Notes: generated by a model not told the origin, from the sequence alone. 64,000 bases of DNA from Aristolochia californica (GCA_029961685.1 JARWKL010000009.1:27653208-27717207); one strand, 5' to 3'. Shown: positions 21,420 through 33,446, counted from the stretch's first letter. Made by a program: numbers and translations.

Positions 21420-24400
21420 ATGGAGATTGGATACAATAGTAATAAGAGTGACATACTCCGTATTACTACAATTCCACTTAGAGGTCTCTCCAATTACATG
21501 AGCTGGTCACAATCGGTTCGGAGGGTTCTTATTACTCGTGAACTCTTGAGCCACGTTGTTAACTTTCCTCCTCTGATTGATGAAGAAGATGCGTCCTACC
21601 ACAAGTGGGTTAAGGATGATAACATGGAGATAAGTTGGCTCATTAATAGCATGGAAGAGCTGGTGGCCAACAATTTGGTCCACTTGGAAACCACCAAGAA
21701 CATATGGGACACCTGTGCCAAGCTTTACTCAAGCACTGCTTCATTACAAAAAATATATGATGTATTACAAAACATGCTACATACGAAACATGGAGATAAT
21801 ATTCACAAATTTTTGGCACGGTTTCGAGGTCTTCTTCAAGAATGGAAACTAGCTCAGCCATATTCCACTGATATTGTCGTTCAAGAACAACAAAGAGAAG
21901 CTTTGGCAGCAGCCATTTGCTTATCGAATATTAAACCATACCTTGAGGTGGCCAAAACTCAGCTTCTAAGTTCTTCTGTTCTTCCATCCTTCGATGATAT
22001 TAGTGCTATATTACTTTGGATACCGGATCCATCCCCTCCTTTTCCTATTGATGCTTCATCGGTGATGTTCTCTGGCAATCGGAGAACATCTTTCTCATCA
22101 TGAGGACGGGGCAGAAATATGAGAGGGGGTTGAACTATGAGAGGGGTTGAAAATAGACTTGGTAGAATGGGTTAGAATTCTTTTCGTACTGAGCCTCAAC
22201 TTTGCAATTATTGTGGCCGTCAGAACCACCTTGTGGCATCATGCTGGAAACTTCATGGCAAGCCTGATTGGGCCACAGCTAACCCAGTCTCGGTTAACAT
22301 TGAGAAAAATGAAGATAAGGCTGAATCATCATCCAAAAATGTGACTCTTATGGCTGAGGACTATGCAGCATTTCAGAAAATGAAGTCTTTCATGGAATCC
22401 TCTATTCCCTCATCATCTACTGCTGCCACTACTATTGCCTCAGGTATACTTTCTTCCTCTTCTTCTTCTTCCTCTTGGATCATCGACTTTGGGGCCTCCG
22501 AACATCTATCAGGTAACAAACACTTGTAGCAGTCCTTATCTCCTTGTTATCCTCATAAATTCATTACTATTGCTGATGGTACCCAAACCAAGGTCCTTGG
22601 AAAAGGTTCCTCCTCTCTTACTTCATCTATTCCCCTTCAAGATGTTTTGTTTGTTCCTCAATTTCCTTTAAATTTGCTCTCGGTATGCCAATTGACCAAA
22701 CAATTAAATTGCTCTATCACCGTCTCACTGTCTTCTTGAGTTTTTTAGGATCTCACTACGAAGCGGGTGATTGGTGGCGGCCATGAAAAGGGGGGTTTTT
22801 ACTACTTCACTCTTCCACCATTAGTTGCATTATCGTCCACTACATCTGAGGCCCAACTTTGGCACAACCGACTTGGTCCTCCGTCTACCCCTTCACTTCG
22901 TTCTTTGGTTCCATCTTTAAAAGGACTTTCTAATTTCAGTTGTGAGGTTTGTCAATTAAGTAAACATTTCAGGAGTGCATATTCTCCTCGTCTTACAACT
23001 ACAAGCACTGCTCCGATTGAACTAATACATTCTGATGTATGGGGCCCTTTATGTGTCTCAAATATTTCCCAAGTTAAATATTTTGTCATTTTTGTTGATG
23101 ATTTTACTCAAGTGACTTGGTTATATCTATTTAAATAGTGTTCCAAAATTCTTCCTTTGTTTAAAAATTTTCATGTTATGGTCTTGACACAATTTGGGAA
23201 GAAAATTCAAACCCTTAGATCTGATAATGCTAAGGAATACATGTCTCATGACTTCAAATCATTTTGTGAGAGTAATGGGCTTATTCATCAAACATCATGT
23301 GCCTATACTCCTCAACAAAATAGTGTTACTGAAAGGAAGAATCGTCATCTTCTTGAAGTTGCTCGGGGCCTCCTCTACTCCATGAAGGTACCCTATTTGT
23401 ATTGGCCTCATGCTATACTTACAGCATGCTTTCTCATTAATAGGTTACCTTCATCAGTCCTTCATCATAAAACTCCTTACTCTGTGTTATTTAATGGTGA
23501 AGATCCCTTTTCTCTTCCTTTGAAAGTGTTTGGATGTGCGTGTTTTGTTCATGTTACATCTCCACATAAAAATAAAATCGATCCTCGGTCTATTAAGTGC
23601 ATTTTTTAGGGATACTCTCGCACCCAGAAAGGTTATGTCTGTTACAATCCTACCCTTCGGAGGATGTTTATCTCTAGGGATGTGGCTTTCTTTGAGGACA
23701 CTCCCTTCTACTCCTCCCATGATGCTCCTCCAGGATGGACTTGTCCTTCTACTACTCCTTGTCTGCTTGTGCCGTTTAATCTTGAAGTGGATCCATCCCT
23801 TTATGCACCGGTCGTACCTTCACTTGTGGAGTTGTCGGATCCACCCGAGGTAAGTCCTTCTCCTCCTATGTATGGGCCTGAATTTGATACTCGACCTATT
23901 GCTTTAAGAAAAGAACGTCGCTCATGTACTACTTCGCATCCTATCTCAAATTTTATGTCTCACCATCGCTTGTTTTCTGAGTGTTTTCAGTTTCTTGCGT
24001 CCCTTTCTTCTGCTTCCATTCCACAATCATATCAGGAGGCTCAGAGACATCCAGGATGGAAGGTGGCTATGGATGAAGAAATGCACACCTTATACGAAAA
24101 CCAAACCTGGTACTTAACATCACTCCCAAAAGGTAAATGACCGGTTGGTTGTCGATGGGTTTTTTCGGTGAAACATAATCCGGATGGAACGGTTGCTCGT
24201 CTTAAAGATCTACTAGTTGCTAAGGGCTATACACAGTGCTATGGGCTAGATTATGGGGAGACCTTCTCTCCTATTTCAAAATTGAATTCGGTACGCATCA
24301 TCTTATCTATTGTTGCTAACTCCTCATGGCCCATCTATCAGTTGGATATTAAAAATGCTTTTTTAAATGGTGATATCAGTGAGGAAATTTATATGGTTCA

Positions 24401-25549
24401 AGCACCTGGTTATATGGTTGAGGGGGAGTCAATATGCCGGTTAAAAAAGCCTTTATATGGGCTTAAGTAGTCCCTTCGGGTTTGGTTTGATAAATTTAGT
24501 CAAACACTCCTACGGTTTGGTTTTCATCGGTGCTCAATTGATCATTCCGTATATTATAAAGATATGGTCAAAGGAAAATATTATTGGCCGTATACGTGGA
24601 TGATATTATCTTAACCAGTGATGATGCTTTGAGCATACAAGAGGTGAAACAGATGATATGTCAGGAATTCAAGACTAAAGACCTTGGTATGCTTAAATAT
24701 TTTTTGGGTATAGAAGTTCTTCAATCCAAACATGGGATAATATTGTCTCAAAGGAAATATGTCTTGGATCTCCTTGAAGAAACAGGAATGAAGGGTTGTA
24801 GACCAGTCGACACACCTATGAATGCAAATGTAAAATTATGTCCCACAAATGAAGAAGATATTGATATTGGAAAATATCAAAGGCTCGTGGGAAAACTGAT
24901 TTATCTCACGGTAACTAGGCCAGACATATCATATGTTGTAAGTGTGGTTAGTCAATTCATGCACAAACCACAAATTACCCACTGGCAGACTTTAGAGAGA
25001 ATATTACGTTATCTAAAAGGAGCTCCAGGAAGAGGATTGCTATATAAAAAACATGGGCACTTCAACATAGAAGGCTTCTCAGATGTAGATTGGGCTTGAT
25101 CTCTTGAAGATAGAAAATTTACATTAGGATATTGTACTCTGGTTGGGAGAAACTTGGTTACATGAAAAAGTAAGAAGCAAAATGTGGTTGCAAGATCTAC
25201 CGCCGAAGCAGAATACAGAGCTATGGCCCATACCGTTAGTGAACTTTTATGGATCAGTACCCTTCTTACCGAACTAGGTTTTTATAAAAAGGGGTCCATG
25301 AATCTGTATTGTGATAATCAAGCAGTCATTCATATCACTTCAAATCCAGTTTTTCATGAAAGAACTAAACATATTGAGGTGGATTGTTATTTTATACGGG
25401 AGAAGTTTCAAGTAGGAATAATCCCTCTCAAACATGTGTCATCTCAAGAGCAAGTAGTTGATATTCTCACTAAACCCATTACATCTAAAATCCTATCGTT
25501 TATATGTGGCAAGCTGGGTATTTATGATGTGTTTTCTCCTCCAGCTTGA
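21420..25549 (+). pseudogene. Element C gag-pol polyprotein, disabled
   Basis: The start is at 21420 (MEIGYNSNKSDIL). The domain order is as in element B. Gag includes YMSWSQSVRRVL. A zinc knuckle region reads CNYCGRQNHLVASCWKLHGK. Protease is WIIDFGAS, with the usual DSG worn to DFG. Pre-integrase is LWHNRLGPP, with the second His lost to Pro. Integrase has SDVWGP, SDNAKEY and SVTERKN. RT is AVYVDDIILT with YVDD intact. RNase H runs to the end (STAEAEYRAMAHTVSELLW, YCDNQAVIHITSNPVFHERT, KLGIYDVFSPPA). In-frame stops lie at 22101, 22527, 23136, 23607, 24138, 24468 and 25097. A 1-bp loss near 24573 shifts the frame. Most of the stops compared with B are one transition from a sense codon. Confidence 0.93.
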
Positions 25550-25556
25550 GGGGGAG

Positions 25557-25947
25557 AGTTGGAAGATGGGCTCAAGCCCACGAGCTCAAGACAAGAAGCC
25601 CACACGTCAAAGGAGTGGCATATGTGTAAAATATGGTACTTTCCATAAAGATGGCATAAAAGTGTAAATATGTGTTCCTTTTATGTCTTTTGTTTTATCA
25701 AGTTGTAGCCCTAAGGGCATTCTAAAACTATAAATAAAGGCATTGGCTAAGAGGTAGGGCATTGAAGCACTCTCCTCTCTTTCCACAAATTCGTCTAGCC
25801 ATCGTTTTTGTTTTTGACGCAACCCTCTTCTTCCTTAATCCAAACTCTCTCCTTCCACGTTCTTCTTCTTGTCTTCTCATTCTCTCTTCTTCTTCTTCTT
25901 CTTTCTTGTTGATCTATAGTTCCTTTCATGTGATCCTAAATTCTAAA
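25557..25947 (+). repeat. 3' LTR of element C
   Basis: 391 bp, terminal dinucleotides mutated (AG...AA), followed by the AAATA target duplication. Confidence 0.92.
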
Positions 25948-25952
25948 AAATA

Positions 25953-27028
25953 TTCTGCAGCGATAGATCCCAGTCCATGAGTGCCTGATCAATCGCGTCC
26001 ACGCGGGTGGACCCTGGGTTGTACGAGAGAAGGCGAGGTGGATCCCGGCCTTATATAACCCGAAAAGGAGTGGATTGCAAGGCAGAGTGGAACGAAGTGT
26101 TGTAACAGTATTCGGCCCACGGAAACTATTGAACCCATTGCCGCAGAAGATCCCCCACCAAGCACCGTAGATACATCTCGATGGTGCAGTTCACCACCTC
26201 TGTTTTCCCGTTTGTCTGTGGATGATAGGCGGAGGAGAACTTCAATTTAGTCTCACTCAAGCGAAACAGTTCCCGCCAAAAGGTTCTCGTGAAAACTGCA
26301 TCTCTGTCACTCACAATGGATTCTGGAATGCCATGTAAGCGGACTATCTGCTCCACGAAAGTCTGAGCAACCCATGTTACTGTATACGGATGAGCCAGCG
26401 GTATAAAATGTCTGTATTTGGAGAATCTATCAACCACCATGAAAAGTATGGATTTGCCGGAGGACAAGGCTAGACCTTCCACAAAATCCATCGAAATGTC
26501 TGCCAAAACCTGCGTAGGAAGGGCCAGAGGCTGTAGAAGACCGACTGAACTCAAGTGCTCGGCTTTGTTGCGCTGGTAGACTTGACAGTCGCCCACATAA
26601 GTCGCAATAGAGGGTTTCATGGTTTGCCAGTAAAAATCAGCTCGAATTCTATGCAAGGTCTTCTATATCCCCTCGTGTGTACTGTCATGGTAGGCCGAGA
26701 GAATAGCTGGAATCAACTCAGACTCAGGTGGAAGGAAAAGCCGTTGCTTGTAATAAATAAGTGAATCCTTGATGGGCCACTTCGAATTCATTGTCCCTTC
26801 CGAAATTTTCTGATGCAGTTCCTGTAGTGCTGGGTCAGTGGCATGTTCGTCTCTCACCAAGTCCAGGATGAGAAATCTCGGCTGGCTGATCGAATAGACC
26901 GATTTTTGATCCTCAAAACACCGTGACAAGGCGTCTGCCACCTTATTTAATCTCCCCAAACGATATTCCATCAAGAAGTCAAACCCTAACAACTTACTGA
27001 TCCAGTGTTGTTGTGGCGACGTCGTCAA
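25953..27028 (-). pseudogene. Element D RNase H end and integrase core
   Basis: Minus strand, reading down from 27028: TTSPQQHWISKLLGFDFLM and ADALSRC close the RNase H/tether. The integrase zinc finger has HDSTHEG and GDCQVYQRNK, where the second Cys of the CxxC pair is Tyr. The core has ISMDFVEGLALSSG (first Asp), IVSDRDAVFTRTFW (second Asp) and HPQTNGKTEVVN (Glu), so the DDE triad is readable. A stop lies after STHEGI and another after LLRQWVQ at about 26126. After that WAEYCYNTSFHSAL and VDAIDQALMDWD continue to the element C insertion site. Confidence 0.9.
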
Positions 27029-27953
27029 ACGTTGTTCGAGTAGGAATTTAAGGCTATAGTGATCCGTGCATATGAGAAAAGCCCGGCCCCAGAGATAAGG
27101 CCTCTAATGTTGGACCTCTTTGACCAACCCAATCAATTCGCGCTCATAGGCTGCTAGTTTGTGATGACGGACTGCCAACTGTCTACTAAAACACACAATA
27201 GGATGGCCCAGCTGCTGTAAAACGGCCCCAATGCCCACGCCTGAAGCGTCGCACTCTACCACGAACAATTCGTCAAAGTTGGGAAGTTGTAATACTGGAG
27301 CGTATGCGAGGGCAAATTTGAGTGCCGCAAATGACTTGGTGGCCTCCTCATTCCAAATAAAGGAATTTTTGAGTAGACTAGTCAATGGTGCTGCCACTGG
27401 CCCACAGTTCTGAATAAATTTGCCGTAGTAGCCCGCAAAACCCAAAAAACCCCGTAATGCAGAGCAAGATTGTGGCTGTGGCTACTCATGAATAACTCGG
27501 ATCTTCTCGGGATCCACCGTAACCCCCTCATGTGAGATAATGTGTCCTAGATACCCCACATGTGAAGCCACAAAAGAACACTTGGAATGTTTCAAATAGA
27601 GCTGATGTGCTCGTAACAAGTCGAAAACAATCCTCAAGTGTGCCAAGTGCTCCTCAACCGACTTGCTATATATAAGAATATCATCGAAAAACACAAGAAT
27701 AAATTTTCGAAGATAAGGGCTAAATACCTCGTTCATGAAAGCTTGAAAAGTGGTGGTGCATTGGATAACCCGAACGGCATGACGATGAAATCAAAGTGGC
27801 CATGGTGCATGCGGAACGCCCTCTTCTCGATATCAGAGGGGTGCATCCGGACCTGATGCTATCCCGAATGGAGATCGAGTTTAGTGAATAACCACGAGCC
27901 ATGTAACTCATCCAGGAGCACATACGGGAAGCGACTGGGACGAATAAGACCAT
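27029..27953 (-). pseudogene. Element D reverse transcriptase and RNase H
   Basis: RT palm residues read [14 protein letters not shown] near 27770-27800. ILVFFDDILIYSKS carries the catalytic FDD (about 27670). HLRIVFDLLRAHQLYLKHSK and VGYLGHIISHEGV follow. RNase H reads LPNFDELFVVECDASGVGIG and YERELIGLVKEVQH (27104-27445). A frameshift after PPLFK near 27735 and stops at 27482 and 27104 break it. Confidence 0.9.
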
Positions 27954-28700
27954 GTTTCAACATCTCCTGGCACTGACACTCTATCTCGTCCTTCTGAAGG
28001 TGTGGGTAACGGTACGGTTGCACGACCACTACCTCAGATCTTGGTTTCAGACAGATCCTGTGGTCACAGTGCCTCAAGGGAGACAAACCCGACGGCTTCT
28101 GGAAGAGGTCAGAGAACTCCTCAACCAGACCATCACTAGTACTGTCAGGTTGTTCCTGTGTCTGCAAAGTGTGCATGTGGTGGGCTCTGTCCACCTGACA
28201 ACCTTGTAAGAGCACCCGACTCCCAGCCAAATCAAAGCTCATGGTTAAAGCTGAAAAGTCCCATAGAATGGGCCCCAATGTTTGTAACCATTTAATGCCT
28301 AATACCATATCAAATCCCGCCAGAGGAATAACAAAAAATTCAGCATTAAACGAATTAGAGCCAATGGAAAAAGTTACCGCCTTACTAATTCCATAGCTAG
28401 GGACTTTCTCGCCATTGGCCACTGAGATGGTGGCTATCGGATGAGTGTGTATCTGGAGCTGGAGATGTTGTGCGGCTATCAAACTCAAAAAATTGTGTGT
28501 ACTCCCCGAGTCGACTAGTCCCACCAGTTCTCGGTCGATGACATGAACTCGGACTTGAATTGTATTAGGCGATTTCTTCCCAATAATAGCATGCAAGGAT
28601 ATCTCCGGTGGTTCCTCCTCAATAATATCCTTTGGATCCTTTGAATCTTCCACCTCGAGCCAAAACAATCGTTTACATTGGTGCCCTACCCGATACTGCT
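27859..28700 (-). pseudogene. Element D zinc knuckle, aspartic protease and RT start
   Basis: The zinc knuckle CYNCNEQYRVGHQCKRLFW lies at about 28665-28725 on the minus strand, with a stop in the codon before it. The 269-codon frame 28668-27859 carries PEISLHAIIG, the protease LVDSGSTHNFLSLI, DMVLGIKWLQTLGPI, then the RT start VEEFSDLFQKPSGLSP and KHGLIRPSRFP. The frame jumps from SRFP to ELHGSWLFTKLDLHSG. About 30 residues of the usual RT finger are therefore missing. Confidence 0.9.
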
Positions 28701-28739
28701 CATTGCAGTTATAACATTAAATTTTGGACAGCCTTTCTG

Positions 28740-29195
28740 CCATCTCTGCACTCGTTAATTTTTTTATAAAGTTCGGTAGGGGATTACTAGGGCAGGGATC
28801 GGCTACCCGAGTCGTAGTCGGAGTGTGTCTGGATGGGGTTGTTGGAGATGCTCCCTGAGATGAAGTATAGCGGCGCCCTTGCCACGTGGAGGAAGTGTTC
28901 CTCTCACCCGACCAACTCGGCTTACGTTGCTACAATTGTTGTCGTTGTTCCATTGCTCAGGCCATATTCATTTCATGAGCTAAATCCATAGGCATAAGGA
29001 GTTCTACCTCTAGCCGTAGATACTCATTGGACTCTGATGTCTCTCTGCCCTCAACTTCGTTAGCATGTTGATGACTCGGCTCATCTTTTCTTCCAAACCA
29101 CAAACCTTCCCCAACACTGGTTGTGCTGTTTCAAGGCTATCTTCTATCTTTTGTATCCTGATTTGGATTTCTTTATTACTGAGAGTATCCCCCAT
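28740..29195 (-). pseudogene. Element D gag remnant (N-terminal coil only, capsid deleted)
   Basis: The frame begins MGDTLSNKEIQIRIQKIEDS at 29195 and runs as a coiled-coil-like segment to 29010. The text then jumps within a few codons to a Pro/Ser/Thr-rich linker (SSTWQGRRYTSSQGASPTTP) and on to LTSAEMAERLSK before the zinc knuckle. The usual gypsy capsid core between these parts is absent, so this copy could not form particles on its own. Confidence 0.8.
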
Positions 29196-29204
29196 GTTAC
29201 CCTA

Positions 29205-29217
29205 CTCTGATACCAAG
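29205..29217 (-). other. Primer-binding site next to gag in element D
   Basis: The minus strand reads CTTGGTATCAGAG, directly before GTAGGG and the gag ATG. It is separated from the D LTR by TRIM-derived sequence. Confidence 0.8.
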
Positions 29218-29556
29218 TGTTAAGCACCTAGCCAATACTACCCAAAAGACCAGCATGTTAGGAGCGGAAGACATAGGTACTCAAGCCTTAGTCCAGGACC
29301 ACCAAGGCCCCAGGGTGTCCCATACCACCCAGTTGCCCCCCAGGGTGTCCCATAACACCCTGGGTTGGGTGTAACGCCCATAACATTACACCCCCCCCCT
29401 TCGCGGGTCAGCCCACTCACGACTGCCCACTCATCCACGACTGTCCACTCTTCCACGGCGGCCCACTAGGAGTTAATACCTGTCGCCCCTTCCATGTGGT
29501 CCTTCCTTTCCGCAAGCGTACCTCCGCGGGGAATCAAACCCGCAACCGAGGGTAGG
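29218..29556 (-). mobile_element. TRIM-derived segment inside the leader of element D
   Basis: On the plus strand it begins TGTTAAGCACCTAGCCAATA, the reverse complement of the TRIM LTR end seen at 50428-50510. It then continues through a match to the TRIM internal region (GCCCACTCACGACTGCCCAC, GCGGGGAATCAAACCCGC). It carries a 30-bp-spaced double copy of CCCAGGGTGTCCCATA (29309-29324, 29339-29354) and an 8-bp-stem hairpin at 29341-29362. The TRIM has no 5' LTR copy on the gypsy side. The D LTR takes its place. Confidence 0.8.
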
Positions 29557-29569
29557 CTCTTATACCAAG
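29557..29569 (-). other. Second primer-binding site of element D, next to its 5' LTR
   Basis: The minus strand reads CTTGGTATAAGAG one base from the LTR end, with one mismatch (C to A) to the common site. Confidence 0.75.
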
Positions 29570-29570
29570 T

Positions 29571-30467
29571 TGTTACGGGCCCCGTCATGGATCGAGTAAC
29601 ACGACGATGGGATTTGTGAATCCAGCACTGGTACTGAGTTGCTGGACTCGATAAGGAGGGTTAAAGATCCCTTCTTTGGCTAATCTTCCACCAGTGGTTA
29701 GTCTCCCTTTTTATGAACTCACTCTAGTGCTAAAGTTATAGCTAGAATGGAATTAATTCAGGTGGTGAGATAATGGAAGAAATACCTGTTCTTGCTCATG
29801 TAAATCAGAGTTTCCAACCCTGATTTGGTGCAGCTCGTGCTAGGATTGAAGGCCTAGCTTAGGGGGCAGCCATGGCTCACGTTGATGGTTGATCTTGCTT
29901 TGTTTCCGTGATGATTCCCCAACAAGAGTTGTTCTAGTCCTTCATGTGGAAGAGCCATAAACTCTTCCTTTTTGCTGCTCGTCAAGAGGGATTGAACCCC
30001 TACTTGTTGTTGACGCTGAGGAGGAGGGAAGGCCCTCTCTTTGGGCTCGAAAAAGTGGCAGGAAGCTCCTCTTCCAACTAGGAATGATGGTGCATGAAGT
30101 TGGATGAAGATGGATGAAGATGGATGGCAGTGGAGGGTGAAGGATAGGTTGGATTTTTGGAGTAAACCCTAAACTCGGGATCAAGAGGTGATCTCAGCCT
30201 GTTTACACTAGGTTATTCTAAAATCTCAAAGCTTCCCTATTTCATTCATTCCTTTCCCTTAAATAGATCACGTCATGGAGTTATAGGGTTAGGGTTACAA
30301 TAATTCCCCCTAATGCCCCTACATATAAAAGTAGTTAGAAATAACTCCTACTTAAAACAATATAAGAAATAAATCCTACTCAAAGTAATATAAGAAATAA
30401 ATCCTATTGAGTGAGTGGTTGTTGCCTCCTTCGTTGTGTGAATCGGTGTGCTATTGAGTCCACAACA
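29571..30467 (-). repeat. 5' LTR of element D
   Basis: 897 bp, collinear with 18761-19620 apart from short indels. One is an extra AATCCTACTCAAAGTAATAT segment near 30372. The right flank CATTG gives the target duplication. Confidence 0.92.
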
Positions 30468-30472
30468 CATTG

Positions 30473-31494
30473 ACCCATCTAGGAGTCTCTAGCGAGTCCA
30501 ATCTGAGTCGATCCTAGTTAACTCGATAGAATGGAAAATAGTAAGCACATCACTCCAGCCTTTGTCAAACTCATCCTGATTAAATTTGATGAAGCACCAG
30601 AATTGAGTACTTGAAGTTCGAAAAAGTCTCGATGACATTGGGGTCAAGATCGCGGGTGGTGAGGCACGATCGACCGCCACGGCTGACCTGAGAGACACTG
30701 CTACTTGTCGAACTAGACTTGTCGATGCATTGGTGGATAGAATAGATGTAAATTGAGTATTATAGATATGTAATTTTTATGAAAAGGGGTTTAGAATGTG
30801 TTGCGTGAGATAATGGTTGGTCTCAAAATCTATCAAAAGTCTAAAAATGGCTCTTTTAATTGATACCCAATGTACCCATTCTAACCCATTTGGGAAATTA
30901 CCCAAGCAAGTATTCAAGTGAGACATCTCTATGCATTCAAAAAGTCATTTCTCTGAAGTTCTTTATTTTCAAATCAGTTTGGAAGTCAAGGATCTGATTT
31001 CTTATTCTTTCCCACAATGCCTACAATCAGCTTAGGACATTCCAACTTTTATTTTCAAATACAATGAATTAGCTTGTTTTGTGTTGTTCATGGTACTTTA
31101 AAGTTCATGTTAATTTCTCTTTGGCACAACACAAATTACTCAATCTTAGTTTTTAAAATTCTCTATTAATTTTAGAAACCACACATGTTGTTTTGATTTC
31201 TCAAGGAAATTTACACTAACCTGCTATTCACTTTGATAATCACATCTAGGAGTGTATAATTACTTTTATGAAAATTATTGTATCAACCTGTTAAGAGGTA
31301 GAGTGTGGTTTAGTGTTTTCAGAATTAGATCGGACAAGCAGATTCAACTCGATTGAATTGGAACCAAACCCTTTTCGCTTCTCATATAACCAAAATGATT
31401 TTTGGCTTAAAACATGAATACCTGGCTAGTTGAACTAGTTTGAACTTGAATCGGACCAACTAGATTAGTCTAATTCAACCATTTTCTTATAGAG
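30473..31494. other. Continuation of host sequence of element D, no gene recognised
   Basis: It should be the continuation of the leader interrupted at 18760, but no coding region or LTR end was recognised. AT content is high. Confidence 0.4.
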
Positions 31495-33446
31495 TGTTGG
31501 AATATGGGCCCAAGCCCATAAGATATGGACCCACCATGATAATGAGCAGGTGGGGCCCACCATGGTCATGTGAGGTGGCATGAGAATTCTTACACAATAA
31601 GAAGTCTTATATAGCCAAAATTATTATGGAAGCAGGTCTCACTAGAGAGTCTTAGTTTAAAAGTGTTTTAGTCATGTTAGTCTTCTATTTATGTTGGGTT
31701 ATTTAATTATGCTAGGACTTATCTTTAAGTGTTAGAGTTTTGATGTAATTTAGACAAAGGTAATTTTATTGTAATTGGATTCTACTTCCTTCCTCTATTA
31801 TAAATAGAGGTTCAAGTACTCTGATTACAATATTCAGTGGAGTATTTTTCTTTTCCATAAATTCAACATAGTATCAGAGCAGGTTCTATGAGTTGACTTT
31901 GTCAACCCACAGAGATACTGTGATCATTTTTTGATATATTATCTCTAGCAGTTTAGGTTCGATTTTTTTTCTCTTCTCAATCCCTATACCAGTTGTTTTC
32001 TTTGCATTATCACCTCTATAAAGAGATTTTCATAATGTATATTATATATTGATGAAAATACATTCGGGTCTAATTTCCAAGGAAAAATGATTTTTTGCAA
32101 TCAGAGTTATCTACAAAATGAAATCGATATTTGAAGCAACAAAGGTCAGATTGCAAAAGAGGTTTGAACAACACCAGAAAGCTTCAACTTTTGAGCTAAT
32201 TTATGCTACCAAGAACGAGACTTTATATAAAGAATTATTTGTCCAAAGAAAGATATGTAAGTCTATTTTCTTACCTATTCAACCAATTCTTGATCTGAGT
32301 TTTTTATATGGAGATATTGATCTTGGAAGAGTAAATGGTTATGCGGCAAAGGGAGAAAGAGTACTTAGTTTAGCTAGATTATAGAGACCGAAATCTATCA
32401 TATTATTTAACTCAAAAGAATTTTATTTTATGAAGAAAAATTATACTCGAATGAAAGGTATTTAAGTCTATTTTTAGAAGTAGAAAGTTTCATATAAATC
32501 TGATCTATATTTAAGGATATATTCTTATTGGAAGAATCAAAGGTCATGTTGGTATCCTATTGCATTGAAAAATCCGAATTTAAGCCTAATTATTTCATTT
32601 GTCCTTATTACTCTTAAGGACTTTCATTATTTACCGGTTATCTACTGCTATACTACTGTAAATTTGGTACATGTTATTTTGGCATTGGCCCATTTCTATT
32701 GTTGCTATTACGTCTCTTTGACTGAGAAATTATTATGGAAGAAGAACTTCTCAGTTGCTGATTTTTATCAACATTGCTTATTTGGTTCAAGCTAGGATCA
32801 CTGCTATTACCTCCCAGCTTGAGGGGGGAGAAGTACAAGAAGAAGTACAAGAAAGTACAAAGAAAATTGAAGACCAAGAATCCTGACTCGCAATGATAAT
32901 TGTGGTAATTATTGGTGATACCTGACTCGGCTCGACTCAATTCTATTTCTCTAATTGGATTATTATTTTAGAGTATTCACAACATATTCCTTGGTCAACA
33001 TATTATTTGGTGCAAATACTCCCATCAGATTATTTCATGAGTCCTTATACAAGGATTTTTATTATTTTGGTTCGTGTTATATGAGCCCCAAGCCCATTTT
33101 AGCCGTTGCTATTGTATCTCTTTGGACGAGACATTATTATTGAAGAAGTGGTGACCTCAACATCCTATTTTCCTCTTTACCCATTACCCATTGGTTATTT
33201 GGCAGCCTTTCTCCTACCATCTTTTATTTGACTCTCACATACATTTGGGCCAACCTTTTGGGTGTTGCTTCGGTTGGGAATTTAAGTCCGTCATGTTCAT
33301 GCATATGGGTGTTTTAAGTCCATTGAAACTTTTTTATATATACTCGTGGGTCTTTTATCATCATCTTATGAATGACAGGCATTACCCACTTATCACGTTT
33401 TAGAGTCGGTGCTCAGGTTGGGACATCGTGATGGAGGAGCTTATTA

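Larger units (their letters stand above)
20131..25947 (+). mobile_element. Element C: second copy of the B copia family, in gypsy element D
   Basis: The 5' LTR is 20131-20520 and the 3' LTR 25557-25947 (start worn to AGTTGG, end to CTAAA). TGGTATCAGAGC (20521-20532) is the primer-binding site, and CTTGAGGGGGAG just before 25557 the polypurine tract. An exact AAATA duplication flanks it (20126-20130, 25948-25952). Excision rejoins the element D integrase. Unlike B it keeps the whole RNase H tail. Confidence 0.96.
18761..30467 (-). mobile_element. Element D: Ty3/gypsy chromovirus-like retrotransposon, interrupted by element C
   Basis: The LTRs are 18761-19620 (3' LTR) and 29571-30467 (5' LTR). 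Both start TGTTACGG on the plus strand and end CCACAACA. The flanks CACTG (18756-18760) and CATTG (30468-30472) match at four of five bases. The minus-strand order is gag, zinc knuckle, protease, RT, RNase H, integrase, chromodomain, i.e. gypsy order. Copia element C (20131-25947) splits the integrase. The leader between the 5' LTR and gag contains an extra primer-binding site and TRIM-derived sequence (29218-29569). Internal deletions in capsid and RT disable it. Confidence 0.93.

Noticed and set aside
32118..32384. 88-codon ORF in element G (MKSIFEATKVRLQKRFEQHQ...)
   Set aside because: The homologous stretches at 46070 and 60860 are broken by stops and indels, so the conservation appears noncoding.
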